In this document: piece by piece, positions 12,761 through 64,000 of the stretch
Position numbering within the stretch: the first letter of the stretch is position 1
Layout of the letters: each line of letters begins with the position of its first letter
DNA from: Acholoe squamosa
Taxonomy: Eukaryota > Annelida > Polychaeta > Phyllodocida > Polynoidae
Length of the DNA stretch: 64,000 nt
Assembly: GCA_949317995.1 (NCBI GenBank)
Contig: OX439039.1
Coordinates: 50,892,785 to 50,956,784, forward strand
Direction of reading: 5' to 3'
Made by a program: the position numbers and the translations under genes
Notes under the pieces: model-generated
What the model saw: the letters and a program-made list of their open reading frames with translations, nothing else
Told to the model about the DNA's origin: nothing
The model's database searches: none

Positions 12761-13635
12761 TACGTCTGTATTATAGGTTTGTGGTTGTATTTGTGACCAC
12801 CACACGTCTAAGGACAATATTTGTCTGCGGATTATCTTGGAATAGTCTTTATTATCCTGCCAGCCTTTCGCCTCAGTGATGCTCGACCTGTGTTTCCCTC
12901 CTTTTCCTGCACACAGAACATTTAATTATCACCCGTTCTACGTTTCCTGCACCAAACGCACAAATCGCATTATGTAAATGCTTAATTTCACAAATTCATA
13001 AGCCGTGGGGCGTTTCTGGATGTTTTGGAAAAGAACCAAGACACAGTCTGGAGCGCTGTTAGTATTTCTCATTAAATTCCAAACGTTTCAAAATTGCAGA
13101 GGTCCGCAAAGGGCGTTGGGTGAAAAGAGAGAGCTATTGATTTTCCCCTTCTTGTGTACTAAGCCTACTCTTTCTAACTCATCCCACGAAGTCACTGCCT
13201 GTTAATTCCTAAAATCCATTTCACAAAAAGGAATCATTCTTCAGGCTTGCCGCCGTCAGATGTACATAATCAAAACTTTAACCAACGTCTGAAAACCTGT
13301 CGACTACTTCTGTTGGCAATGCCTCAAACATAGATGAGGTAAAGGATGTAAAAAGAGCCCTATGGCATCATTTTAACACCCATAGGCCTCACCTTGTGTA
13401 CTCTATGAAGACAGCTAGGGAAAGATAATCAAATATATCATACGAAGATTATAGATATGTGCAACAGAATCCCATGGGCACCATGTACTTCTTGCGGTTG
13501 TTAAGAGAAGCGTACATACTTTTCTTTGGGGTTGCAAGGAAATCAACTCAAGGGTTGTTGATGACCCACACTTAAATAGTCCTATGGAAAACGGTTATTG
13601 CTGTTGAATGCAAGCAGAGGAATAGTTAAAGCCCG

Positions 13636-13710
13636 AAAACCCATGGACCACTTGGCCTCAGAGCTTATATAAATTTGGCGATACAGGCCTTTTGGACTAG
13701 CCTATGGGTA
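13636..13710. repeat. CCCATAG-type fold-back repeat, copy 2
   Basis: AAAACCCATGGACCACTTGG opens the unit and a degraded inverted partner (GGACTAGCCTATGGG) closes it. Diverged member, about 290 bp before exon 1. Confidence 0.6.
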
Positions 13711-14002
13711 TAAGATAATATACAGATTATCCCAATTTTAGGCATTAAGGAGACTTATCTAATATAGCTCTGCTATAGACTGGCAAATTGCCTATTCACT
13801 AGGTCCTGCTCATAAAATAGCATTTACTTTCACAGAAATTTGACTTTAAGAGACGTCTCTTTGCAAAAATAGGAAATGTCTATTAGGGTTACGCTGTACA
13901 AGAAATAACAAAGATTCTGAACGGTTGAACTGAGCGCTTGTCATTAGAATTGTGATAATAAATGGGATAAGCTTTATTTTAATATTACTACTTTCTTTAC
14001 AG

Positions 14003-53487
<39,485 letters not shown>

Positions 53488-54639
53488 CAATTACTGCATA
53501 TAGGCGACTTCAGAATTATATAGGGGATGGATGAGGGGTGATGCTGTGGGAGGGAAGTATCTATGAAGATACACATGATACAGGTGCTACTTATTATAGT
53601 AAATAGTGAATATTTCTATGAAGATGGAGAGTGGGTGGATTGGTATATATAGGGTTTTGAGGGATGGGTTGATAGAAGCCGCCATGACACTTGATATAGC
53701 TACTTGCCGCTATGTGGCAGTCCACTGTTGATGTAGACGTTTGCCATCAGTGTGATGATGACGTATACATTGAATTGTATATAGAATGGAAGCCTAGGGT
53801 TGACTGAATTGATACACAAGGATATGTGAATAGCCAGGCAGAAAGGATAAACCGTGCTTCAATGTACTTGGTATTCCTTTTGCTTGGCTGCTAACACATG
53901 CCAGTGGGGAGAAAAGGAAGAAATTGCAAGAAAGTTTTCTGTGCCTCATATCAATATCAAGCTCTTGTATTTGAAGGGTTTTACAATTGCAGAAAGAGTA
54001 CCTGAGAGGAACACTCATTGATCTGCATACATGGTGAAAGTGAACTACCGTTATATCTCTCGTATAAGGCACACCTTCAACTAATCCTATATGGTCAAAA
54101 ATCATAGAAAGTGTGCAAATAGGCCTTGGTGGGGTTTTGAGAGGTCTGAGAAAAAATTATGTAGTATCTCAAAAATATTTTTTGTGGATAGTGTATAGGT
54201 CTTGGGGTAACTGCACATGAAATATTATGAGTTAAATATGAAAACCGTTGCTATGGCAATGCCCAGAACCTATCTACCTGGAAACGATGTCCTCCCGAGT
54301 GACCATTCGGGTATTTTTCCCTTTTTGATTCAAAATGACCTATGATATGCTTCTGGTCCACTGTTATTATGATTTTGCTTGTAGTACTGGGTCTAATGGT
54401 TGGGTTTGGAGTGTTGTAGTCAGACATAATGGGCTTTTTGCCTTTCCCTCAGGTCATTTTCCTATAGGGCCTAGCCTGGAATTCAAGTAAATCTCAGATT
54501 CTAAGATATTCATTTCTTTCTGTTCTATAAAAAAGCTGAACAGACTATGGTAGGAACTATTGATTATATGGAATACAATGCCCATGGCATATACTTTCAG
54601 GTGGTATATAGTTTTGATGGGGAAAAAATCTGTAATTTC
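53488..54639. other. 3' flank, probable 3' UTR
   Basis: Non-coding sequence after the stop codon. No AATAAA occurs here, so the UTR may run into the repeat region beyond, where an ATTAAA (54705) and an AATAAA (55962) are seen. Confidence 0.45.
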
Positions 54640-55690
54640 TGTTCAAAATACCTTGTAGTTCATCACTCGCCTGGACATTATGTTCAGAATTGTGATCAAA
54701 ATCCATTAAAAGTAGGCTCATTTTATGATAGCAAAAAATCAGCTGACACAGATAACAATGTGAATTCCATCATCTACCGCTCAAGATGGTCCAGATCTGT
54801 GATTTTCAATGAGATAAAATGATTATTTCTGTAGGAATCCAAACCCTCAACATGGCATGTTACTCAATGGTCACTCGCCCGGACACAATTTCACCTGGAC
54901 AAAAGAGCACTTCCTATCCCTGATACTGCAAAGGTTCAGCAGCAATCAATTATCCCATACATTGAGTACTAAGGTATATGTAGGGGGTAAATAACAGGCA
55001 TAGTTAAGATATTTGAACATCCCTATTGTGCAGAGGAGGGGCAGGAATATTGAATTTTGTGTGAGGACAAGAAATGTAGGCAGAATCATGATAAAGACCG
55101 TTAAAAGTATTCTCATTTTACGATAATAAGGTCACATCTGACATAAAGAAACATGTTATTTTCATGATCTACAGGTCAAAATGGTCTAGATCTGAGATTC
55201 TCATGGTAATATGACAATTGTTTCTATAGAAAATCAAGCCCTCAACATGGCATAGTACTCAAATGTCATTCGCCCGGACATATGCCAAGAATCTCTACAA
55301 ACAATTATTATAAGAACACTCATTTCATGATATAAAAGACACTTCTGACATACATAACAATGTGATTTCTGTAATCTACAGGTCTAAATGGTCTCGAGCT
55401 GTTATTTTCATTAAGATAAAATTTTAATTTCTGTAGGAAATCAACCCCTCAACATGGCATGTTATTCAATGGTCACTCGCCCGGACACAATTTCGCCCGG
55501 ACAAAATAGCACTTCCCATCTCTGCTACTGCAAAGGATGGAGAGTAATCCATTGCCCTATACATTGGGCACTTAGGTATATGTAGGGGGTAAATAACTGA
55601 CTTAGTTAGGATAGTTAAATGTGTTAATCCTACACAGGAGGGGAAGGAACATGATTTTTCGCCCGGACAAGGAAAAAGGGGGATTTTCAA
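54640..55690. repeat. Degenerate repeats with CGCCCGGACA motif
   Basis: Three blocks share the order ATCTACaGGTC-like, GGTCtAGATCTG-like, CCCTCAACATGGCAT and CACTCGCCCGGACA. The last motif recurs to 55860. The blocks lie 1.2 to 2.2 kb after the stop codon, possibly in the 3' UTR or beyond. Confidence 0.65.
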
Positions 55691-58602
55691 GGAAAAACAC
55701 TTATTGCCCCCTCACAGTGAAGTTTATGGAGGAAATCAAATTTTGTTTTCAACATACTTTACCCGCAACATGTAGCAAATCTTTTAAGGCATAATTGAAC
55801 CCATTTCACTTTTAGGTATTTAATGGGGGGAGGCCAAATGACCAAGTTATCGCCCGGACAGACCACTTTACAAAAAGTAAAATGCTCCAGAAGAATAGAA
55901 AAAATCCGACCAGGAACATAATTTTTGCTCCTATTTCACCACAAGACTCTATAATTTACATAATAAAAGTGGACAGACACATACCTAGTCCTCATTCTAC
56001 ATAAAATGATGAAATTTGTCGATTTTATTGATTTTCCAAGCTGAAAGGGGTCAATTTTAGGTATGTTCAACCCCCTGGAGCCCAGAATATTGATATTGGA
56101 CCACCAAAACCCATATATAACATCAAGAACTCATTGAGCCCAAAAATATGACCCAAAAAAAATTGGGGAAAAATCAAAATCCTAAGTGTAGGGGGCTGAC
56201 TTTCACCAAAATTCCCATTTGCACACCTTCTGTGATTTCAGACCATATAAGGTGCACCTGGGGCTTGATTTTGACCAGTTTAAGTGTAATCCAATGTATG
56301 ATATCATCGCCTACAGTTGCGGACTTCGAAGCGCGCCTCCTCATTTTTGACTCTAGTTAAGAGTTCGATTGCCTTTTATCTGACCTGAAGGTTGGTCAAA
56401 AATAGCTGAAAAAAATACAAGGGGCGCGCCCCCTCCATTTCAAATCCTGGATCCGTCACTGGCCTTTTAGCGGCACCTCTTTTCCCCTGCTGATTCTTGC
56501 ACAAGGGATCCAAACTCGCGTACCTGTATAAGCCGTGCCTTGTACGTGGGATATTACGGCAACATGTTATTGACGTTCAAAGTACAATTATGGTATGTGC
56601 TGGTCATAAATCAGTTCTCGGTGTATCATAATATTATAACCGATTATAGTTTCTTAACCAAAGACATGATGACCTGGAGGGTTTATAGTCTATAGAGGGG
56701 AGATGACTGCCTTTATAAAGTAAGTACTTAAGGAGTTACCTTATGTTGTTACCCGAGCCAAGTTTAATGATGCAGTCAAATACTTCTTTGTGATAAAATA
56801 ATATGATTAGAGGCAATATTGTTTGTATAACCAACTATGGGCCTAGTAAACCCCTACTACGAAGTGTTACTTCAGATACACTGTTATAATTTGTTCTAAC
56901 ACTTATCGTCATTTATGTTCCATATCGAAATAATGGCTATGGACAACAGTGGTTTTTGTCACACTGGCCTGACAAGGATATTAGTTAACTTACGTTATTA
57001 TATGTTCGTTGTAGCTGGAGGTGATCTTATAGAAATACATGCCCTGGAAGGCGGAGAGGGGCTCAGCCTGTGATATCTATATTTATATATTTGTATTATA
57101 GTGGTTTGATGTAGTGTAGGGCTTGTGGACAGAGGCCTGTGGCCATGTGCTTCCTGGCCCGTCATACTCTTTCTTAGAGCTGCGTGGGGCGCATGTTTTC
57201 ATATATGTTAACGATGACAACATTTCGCAGATAGTAGTATTCCTTACTAGAAAGAAGAATGGAATATAAGCATTATTTTTCTACCGTTGTAACTGCCGAG
57301 TTCTTCTTGAATGGGATCGTGAAGTGCATTTCCTGAAAGTATGTTATTGTTTTATGTTCCCAATTTACCAAAGTTCTGATTTCTACTATACTGGCCACAT
57401 GGCGTCAAGTACACCCGGATTATTTGCAATAGATATGATGAATATTAGTCATGAATGGGTACTCTAACGGCGAGATTGGGTAAATAAATGATGAGTTGAA
57501 AAGAGGAAATAGACTTGTCGTTGACCAAATGGTAAGATGATAATCATAAGAAGCATATACCTATCAAACATTTAAACAAAGTGACGTTACAAGATCAACG
57601 AACAAGTATTTATTGGCAGAGGAACATTATATATTGGAGAAAACTTGAGAAAATATGATAGAATAAAAAAAGGTTATATCGCACGGACGTGTTCCTAAGG
57701 GATGCCGAAGACAGATATCTGATATTTGTCCCGCAAAGATATCTAAGATGATGTGAAATTTGATATTGAAAATACCCTTTTATCGTTACTGCAATGTGTA
57801 ACTATGGAAAACGACCATGTACTCTCATCTGAGATCTAGTCACCATAATGATCACAATAAGGTGTACTATCAGTTTATCATTAGATTTTTTTTTTTTTCA
57901 TCTATAATGTATTATACGTATGTAACGCCACCTTTGTATTGTGATTGCGATTCATGTATCAAACCAATGGAAGTTAAACGTCCAATGCGATTTTTCGGGA
58001 TGCCTGGAATCGCATTGTATATGGCATGAAAAGATACTGTTTTATTTTCAGTTCTCTTTTATCAGCTCATTTTGTATCCGTTAAGAATTAAAAAAAAAGG
58101 AAGTTAAGTGTGGATGTGATGGACTGAGTATCAGTAAGACTCCCGTTGCAGTAACGTTGCCTCTCGCCTAATGAGGATATGCGCTCCCTGATAAAGTGTA
58201 TTGCTGTGACATACATAAAGCTGACTGTATATTGACAAAACAGAATTCGTTATATAAAGACTGATTATATGTATTTCCTTGTTGGCTTTCTCTTTGCACC
58301 TATATCTAACTACACCATGGCTACAATTGAGAAAAAAATGGTTATCTGTTTTTAAAGATCGCCCATTAGTCAAAGGTCTCCAAAGTTATCTAAATTTCAT
58401 ATTGGAAGTTTTTATGGCACTTTGAGAAAGGTTCAGGATATTTGGTATATTTTCTATCAAAAAATGCCTTACCTTTCTACCGTAGTCCAAGTACCAAGAA
58501 TAAAATGGTCTCATTATTGTGTCTGCAACATAAATGGAGGGATACAATCAGTGAACATCTTTACAAAAAAAACGTCCTACTTTCTGACATTTCAGTCTAG
58601 CT
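55691..58602. other. Non-coding 3' flank
   Basis: It contains several AATAAA hexamers (55962, 57483, 57662) and a GGGGCGCGCCCC palindrome near 56423. No gene is supported. Confidence 0.5.
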
Positions 58603-59224
58603 TTAAAGCTGGTATAAAATCTGGTATAGCCTTTTCTGATATGTATTTAATAGAATTATATACCCCTCCCTATGTAGTAGGGTGCAATTTATTCTGGTAA
58701 TAGCTGGCCCGTTATCTGCACAATACAGGACATCAGTATGGTGGGAAGGGAAAACACTTGGTTAATTAGTTCTGGTCACAGCCCCATGGTGGCAGCATTG
58801 ATTGGCCTGCACCCACGTGAACCCTTTCGGGGAGAAACGGTATGATCGGAAGTGTGTCAGTGGTTCCGGTGGCAATGTGAAAGTCTACTGCTCATATTTT
58901 ACAAGCGAAAATGGCGCCACGTTAGCGCTTCTCCCCAAAAGACGTAACCCTGCACCCATGGCACACATCCAAATCAAAGTGACTACCAATAGGGAATACA
59001 ACTTTGCTTTATGGCTTCAGATGGCACCACTGTGCTAGTGCAATCAAGACTGGATAAAATGCTGGAAGCATTTTATTTTCACACAGATATATATGCTTAA
59101 ATTTAGCATGGTTAGAACTTACAAAATACATTGAGATTTCACCAGAACACTGTAACCAGTACTGTTTTGATAGACATGTAGAAAATGGAAGATCTATATA
59201 TTTAAGATCGTGTAGCAGCTTTAA
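58603..59224. mobile_element. TTAA-flanked TIR element, copy 4 (inverted, with nested 134-bp element)
   Basis: TTAA at 58603-58606 and 59221-59224 flanks AGCTGG...AGCAGCT ends. It has the same orientation as copy 3. A 134-bp element interrupts it at 58815-58948. It lies about 5 kb downstream of the convertase stop codon. Confidence 0.87.
58815..58948. mobile_element. Small nested TIR element with 9-bp target duplication
   Basis: The host repeat sequence CCTGCACCC is present on both sides (58806-58814 and 58949-58957). Near the ends the 12-mer TTTCGGGGAGAA is mirrored by an inverted TTTTGGGGAGAA. A 9-bp duplication is typical of Mutator-like elements. The outermost ten bases of the ends match poorly. 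Confidence 0.7.
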
Positions 59225-60111
59225 CTAGCACACGTTTACCAAGTGCCCTTCAATGTGCCTGTGTTGTGGTTTTGGCAAGGTTATACCAGTGGTACTGTTC
59301 GGTACATTAACCACGATTCTAAGTATGTACCAAAGTTGGGTAAATAATTTTATCGCTATGAAAAAATATGAGCAATCCTCTGAAAATGTATTCTTCTCCC
59401 TCATTGTTTTACCTCATTATGCTATACGCTACCTCCCCACCCAATAATCAGTTTTCTGCATGAGATGTATGTTTATTTTCTCAAACGCTATAATGCATGT
59501 TTCCAAAACTCATATGAAGTCGGCAAACATCCAAACTGTCCATACACCATTCTTTCACTGTCATTCTCCTTGTCCAGTTGTCCTTGTTCTCCTCTGACCT
59601 AAATATTACTCCCCCCACCACCAATTCTATCGTCACACACAGGAGGATCCATTCACCCTGCCCTCACTCACTACCCACCCCCAGCCAAACACATACAGAC
59701 TTCCATCCTTGCCCCTATATAGAGTGTTCATTAGTGCATGAAAATGTCACATGACTTGTTCTACTCACCCTGGTACCAGGTGGCCCACCTTACACCTAGT
59801 CATGAACCAAAGACTAGTACTTTGATACCATTACTAAATCTACAAACCCAAGACACTGGCCTTTGGAGGACAGATCCGATTAAGAGGGACTGTGGTATCA
59901 CAATCAAGCAGTTCTTAGTCAGCGTCTGCCAGGCTTCTTTGCAGGTAAACTTTGATAATCCAGAATGTTATTAAGAAATTAGATATGGGAAAAGTTCATC
60001 CAGATTCTCATTGCATTGGGAATCCTTATATGTTTTCTTTTTTTTAGTTTCTATTCTCCTGATTTATTACTAGATGATAATAATTATGTAAGTGAAGTAT
60101 TATGTGTCAAC
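59225..60111. other. Non-coding stretch
   Basis: AT-rich with a CA/CC-rich segment at 59580-59730. Nothing else seen. Confidence 0.5.
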
Positions 60112-60962
60112 TTAAGGTGGGTTGCTACTATTGGATTTGAGCCTACTGCGCAGGTCCCTGTGCATATCTAGGTTAACTTTATCAGAATGAGATCACTTTT
60201 TGTCCATTTTATGACCATTTTAAATTTTGGCATATTTACATCCAGATTTTTCTTATCATTCTCTCGAATTCTTTTGCACCTTAGCATTATAGCACTTACA
60301 ATACCAATACAATGCTATAGAAGTGGTAAGCTATTCACAATGAGCGAGGGCATATAATGGAGCAATTTTATGCCAAGTATGTGTACATTTTACCCATTAT
60401 GCGGTGCTTTGAACATGGATTTTTTTTCAGTTTTTCCAATACTTTTTTTTAATTCAAATGGCCAAAACTCAAAAATTATGCGAGGGACCCCATAGCAAAA
60501 GTCTTTTATCTAAAGGCAAATTATCTGAACAATATTTTAAAAAGTTTGAGAAATATCTAGTGGTTGAAAATATGAATTTTATTTGTTTTGTTATGAAATA
60601 ATAGAAAATTTACCCTTCTCTTTTCTGAAAAATGATAAATTTACCCAGAATGCCATGTTATGGAGTTAAAATCAAAAATTGTTTATAAATAAATAATAAT
60701 ACAGACTGTTTACCATGCGAGGTTTCATATCTCTTTATTAAATAGTTATGACAGAAAAAAATTCTCAAATCTGATACACATTTTCTCTAATTTCTAGGTG
60801 AACATTAAAATACTTTTATTTTTCAAAAATCTGTAGAAAAAAAGTAGCATGGGACCCCCTATTTTTCTTTTCATATTCTTATTCTAGATGATTTTTTGTG
60901 CCGCTGGGAGAAAAATGAAGAAAATCTAGGATCTTTGATTCAATGGTAGTGACCCACCTTAA
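60112..60962. mobile_element. Second TTAA-flanked TIR element family
   Basis: TTAA at 60112-60115 and 60959-60962 flanks imperfect inverted ends that start GGTGGGT and stay alike for about 25 bp (CTAC, ATTG and AT blocks shared). About 843 bp, very AT-rich, with no transposase reading frame seen. It is distinct from the AGCT-ended family. Confidence 0.7.
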
Positions 60963-63080
60963 GGTGAGATAGTTAATGTAGTAAATGTGTCGATAAGCTC
61001 TGTCAGTAAGTAAGTGTGTCGATAAGCTCTGTTAAACAAGTTTTGTACTATATGTGAATTTTGCTTCCCCAGTGCTAAATAAGATGTGCTGACTTATTAG
61101 TGTGTATTGAATGCACACTCTTGTTATGTGATAATCACTGACGCTAATGGTTCCCATATTCAGTAACGAATCATAGTGAATATTTAGAGTTTACATTATT
61201 CCTAGAGTGTTTACAATCCTCAGGACCGATAACGCACATAAACATTGCATCACTTTGTTAAAAGAAACATTTCCTTAGTTATGATAAGGTTTACATTTCT
61301 TTCCACTATTGCAAACTAATATACATCACAAAATATTTAGGTTTGAATCATAAAACTCCTGGCAGTAAAATTTTTGGTGAGAACTCCAGATTAATCACAA
61401 TCCTAGACTAGCATTCATCCTTTCTATGAAGCACAGACGTAGTTGCATTATTAATAATCATTCGTGATGACTATAGTCAGTATTTGACGTCGGTATGACA
61501 ATAATGTTGTAAGTAATAATTATAACAATGTTTTACCAATAGCCTACACCGCAGTTATAATCAATGGCTCTATGATACCTTATACTCCAGTGGGTCTAAA
61601 GTATCAATCATCAAACAATATATACAAAATTCTGATGCTGATATTGCGTCAACAAAGTTCTTTGTGCTTTTACTTACTTGGTGCCTTCCAGAATTTATTT
61701 GGAAGTCTTGTACATAGCACATCTGATTTTCCTATGCATTCTTTTATTCTACTAATGTAGTATACCTAGACTATAGGTCTACCTTATTGGCCACGGGGCA
61801 CAGAACATTGAGTTAACGTTGGCAACTGCTTGATATGTGTTGATAATATTGATCAACCAGTCTTCTTTTTTCAACACTTTTTAATGACTTCCTTTCAATG
61901 TTGTCAACCATCACCATTTTCGACATCAGGTGTATAATTATTGTTCTCAACATTGAGTCAACATTGATTTTTCAACATTGAATCTACGATCATCATTTTC
62001 AATATTGATTCAATGTTGATGTGTCAACTCTAAATCATGATAGCTATCAACATTTAAACAATATTGAAAAAACATTGGATCAACATAGGAATACATGTTG
62101 AATCAGCAATTATATGTGGATGTTGAATCAGTGTTGATTTGATTATGTTGTGTCAACTTTCAAATTGAAACATATTTTAACCTTTCGTCAACCGTTGATA
62201 GTGAACATCATCTACATTATATCAACTTTGATTCAATACCAGTGTGCACACTGGGCTTATACATCATTTATAAACATATACCAACTCAACTCAACGAGCG
62301 TGTGCAAAAGAGGGGTAGTTACCTAAAAACAAATGTGGCCTCATACACTTGTAGATACTAATAAGATAATACACCCTTGACATAGATTAGATTGTGGATT
62401 ACTATTGACTGGGATTCTAACCTACATTATGTTATCATTTGGGTGGTGGGTTATCCACGTTATCCTTTTTTCTTTTCACAAAATCATGATTAGTTGTTTT
62501 CCTTATCAGACAGTTTAACTGTGTACTGATTTTGCATTTTCCCAAACAGTTTGGTTAAGCCTTAAGGCTTAAAAAGATCTTAGATGTCGTATGAACTCAG
62601 GTGACGGGGTTGAAGAAAATTAGGGTAGGTAGGAAGATTTTTTTTCGTAACTGCCAGCTGTAAAATGTTCATGCCTTTTTGGGAGTGGATTTGATGCTCG
62701 CACAAACCCCCCTCCCCCCAAAAAAAAACAAAAAAACTTACCCTGTCTCGATAAGTGCCAAGAATTCAAATCTCCCCCCAAAAGGCCCGTAAAAATGTTA
62801 GGGTAGGGCCAAAAATCAGGGTAGGTACCGTTACCTGAACACACCAAGCTTCCAGGCCTCACATGGAAATACCAACACTTCAACACAGAAAGATATTCCA
62901 TCCTGCTTACTCTGCCTCAACGCCCAAAGAAATATTGTATCTAGATTTTCAGCTCTACATAACAGTGCATGTCGAGGACCGGGCCAAGAATTGCCATGTG
63001 TTTTTACCATTGCCAGCAGAACGACCATTGAACTACAATGCACCCACGTGCCAGCCCTGTGAACATGTCCTTACCGCCAT
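60963..63080. other. Non-coding stretch before the 22-bp array
   Basis: It includes the AACATTGA-rich tract. At 62615-62830 it has AGGGTAGGTA-bounded sequence with C and A runs that looks like an interspersed repeat end. No gene supported. Confidence 0.45.
61800..62240. repeat. Degenerate AACATTGA-rich tract
   Basis: Short motifs such as TCAACATTGA, CAATGTTGA and AACATTGAT recur on both strands some twenty times in 440 bp without a fixed period. Confidence 0.7.
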
Positions 63081-63460
63081 GGCATCTACCCTATCAGGCC
63101 ATAGTATCTACCCTAACAGGCCATAGCATCTACCCTAACAGGCCATATCATCTACCATAACAGGCCATATCATCTACCCTAACAGGCCATAGCATCTTCC
63201 CTAACAGGCCATAGCATCTACCCTAACAGGCCATAGCATCTACCCTAACAGGCCATATCATCTACCCTAACAGGCCATAGCATCTACCCTAACAGGCCAT
63301 AGCATCTACCCTAACAGGCCATAGCATCTACCCTAACAGGCCATATCATCTACCCTAACAGGCCATAGCATCTAACCTAACAGGCCATAGCATCTACCCT
63401 AACAGGCCATAGCATCTACCCTAACAGTCCATAGCATCTACCCTAACAGGCCATACCATC
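63081..63460. repeat. 22-bp tandem array, about 17 copies
   Basis: The unit is built on GCATCTACCCTAACAGGCC with ATAG/ATAT variants. Copies are highly uniform, suggesting recent expansion. Although CCCTAA occurs once per unit, it is not telomeric repeat. Confidence 0.95.
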
Positions 63461-64000
63461 TGGAAGCTGATAGCAGTGGGTAAAAATACAAAACAGATAA
63501 GTTTAACTTGCAGGTCTGATCCAACCAGAGAAAACAAAAACAATTTGTTGTCTATCTATATTCTTTGCTTAGTAGCATAAGACTTTTTATTGGGCTATCC
63601 TTATTAGGTGCCTATCACGTCAGAATGCCGTTAGACTCCAGCCAGGGCCCTCTAAGGAAGTGTTCTGACGGTTCACATACTAACTCCGCAGAACTATGGA
63701 AAGGCACTACTTTCATGTAACCTAATGCTAAGGACCTAATACCATTCTTCTTTCTTTAGTGGCCATGCTTCAGTTGAGGGAACATGCATACAGATAGAGC
63801 CAGCAAGCAGAAATGGGGGTTCCTGCAGGATTTAGTACCTGTTTTAGCCACCAGGGGGCACCACTATGGGCTAGAACAGGAAAAATATGCCTAAAACTGC
63901 TATAGGATACTTTTTTTATGGAGAATTCAAAAATGTTTGATAAAACGTTCTATCTTTGGGGGAAAGGTTCCATATTTGGCATTAAAAAGAATGTTTTTGG
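63461..64000. other. Non-coding end of window
   Basis: No gene, RNA or repeat recognised. Confidence 0.5.

Larger units (their letters stand above)
9106..13635. other. Non-coding stretch with dispersed repeats
   Basis: It contains the pair 9811/11011 and the promoter-like patch at 12660. Otherwise it is AT-rich sequence without a supported gene. Confidence 0.5.

Noticed and set aside
63081-63460. Interstitial telomere-like tract
   Set aside because: CCCTAA occurs once per 22-bp unit within unrelated sequence, so it is not a telomeric array.

Overview
This is a eukaryotic, invertebrate-type genomic window. It is AT-rich, non-coding DNA makes up more than 90% of it, and it carries many microsatellites, minisatellites, fold-back elements and tRNA genes. 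One large split gene dominates it. Cys-rich furin-2/PCSK5-type convertases, small TIR elements, solo LTRs and a tRNA-headed SINE together suggest a lophotrochozoan such as a bivalve mollusc. The sequence alone does not settle the species.

The gene lies on the + strand and spans about 14003..53487. I assembled 20 exons by hand, all with GT...AG introns and consistent phases. Together they give 3600 nt, or 1199 codons plus a stop, in one uninterrupted frame. They encode the catalytic domain from just after the expected catalytic-Asp exon (His, oxyanion Asn and Ser are all present), the P domain, a Thr-rich then acidic linker of about 150 residues, about ten furin-type Cys-rich repeats, one transmembrane helix and a 43-residue cytoplasmic tail with an acidic cluster. 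The signal peptide, the prodomain and the catalytic-Asp exon were not found and probably lie 5' of the window.

Region by region: 1..14002 is presumed upstream intron with transposable-element remnants and one GC-rich promoter-like patch near 12.7 kb. 14003..27390 holds four catalytic-domain exons separated by introns of 2 to 8 kb. 27391..41378 is a 14-kb intron with a tRNA-Pro gene, a solo LTR, long palindromes and two copies of a TTAA-flanked element. 41379..45702 holds the Ser exon, the end of the catalytic domain and most of the P domain. 45703..47515 is an intron filled by a 42-bp minisatellite. 47516..53487 is exon-dense and encodes the linker, Cys-rich domain and membrane anchor. 53488..64000 is 3' flank and repeats.

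The most notable non-coding result is a family of TTAA-flanked elements in four copies, three of which were themselves hit by different insertions. One insertion is a solo LTR whose family has a second solo copy elsewhere in the window. I saw no CRISPR array, bacterial operon or obviously new defence system.
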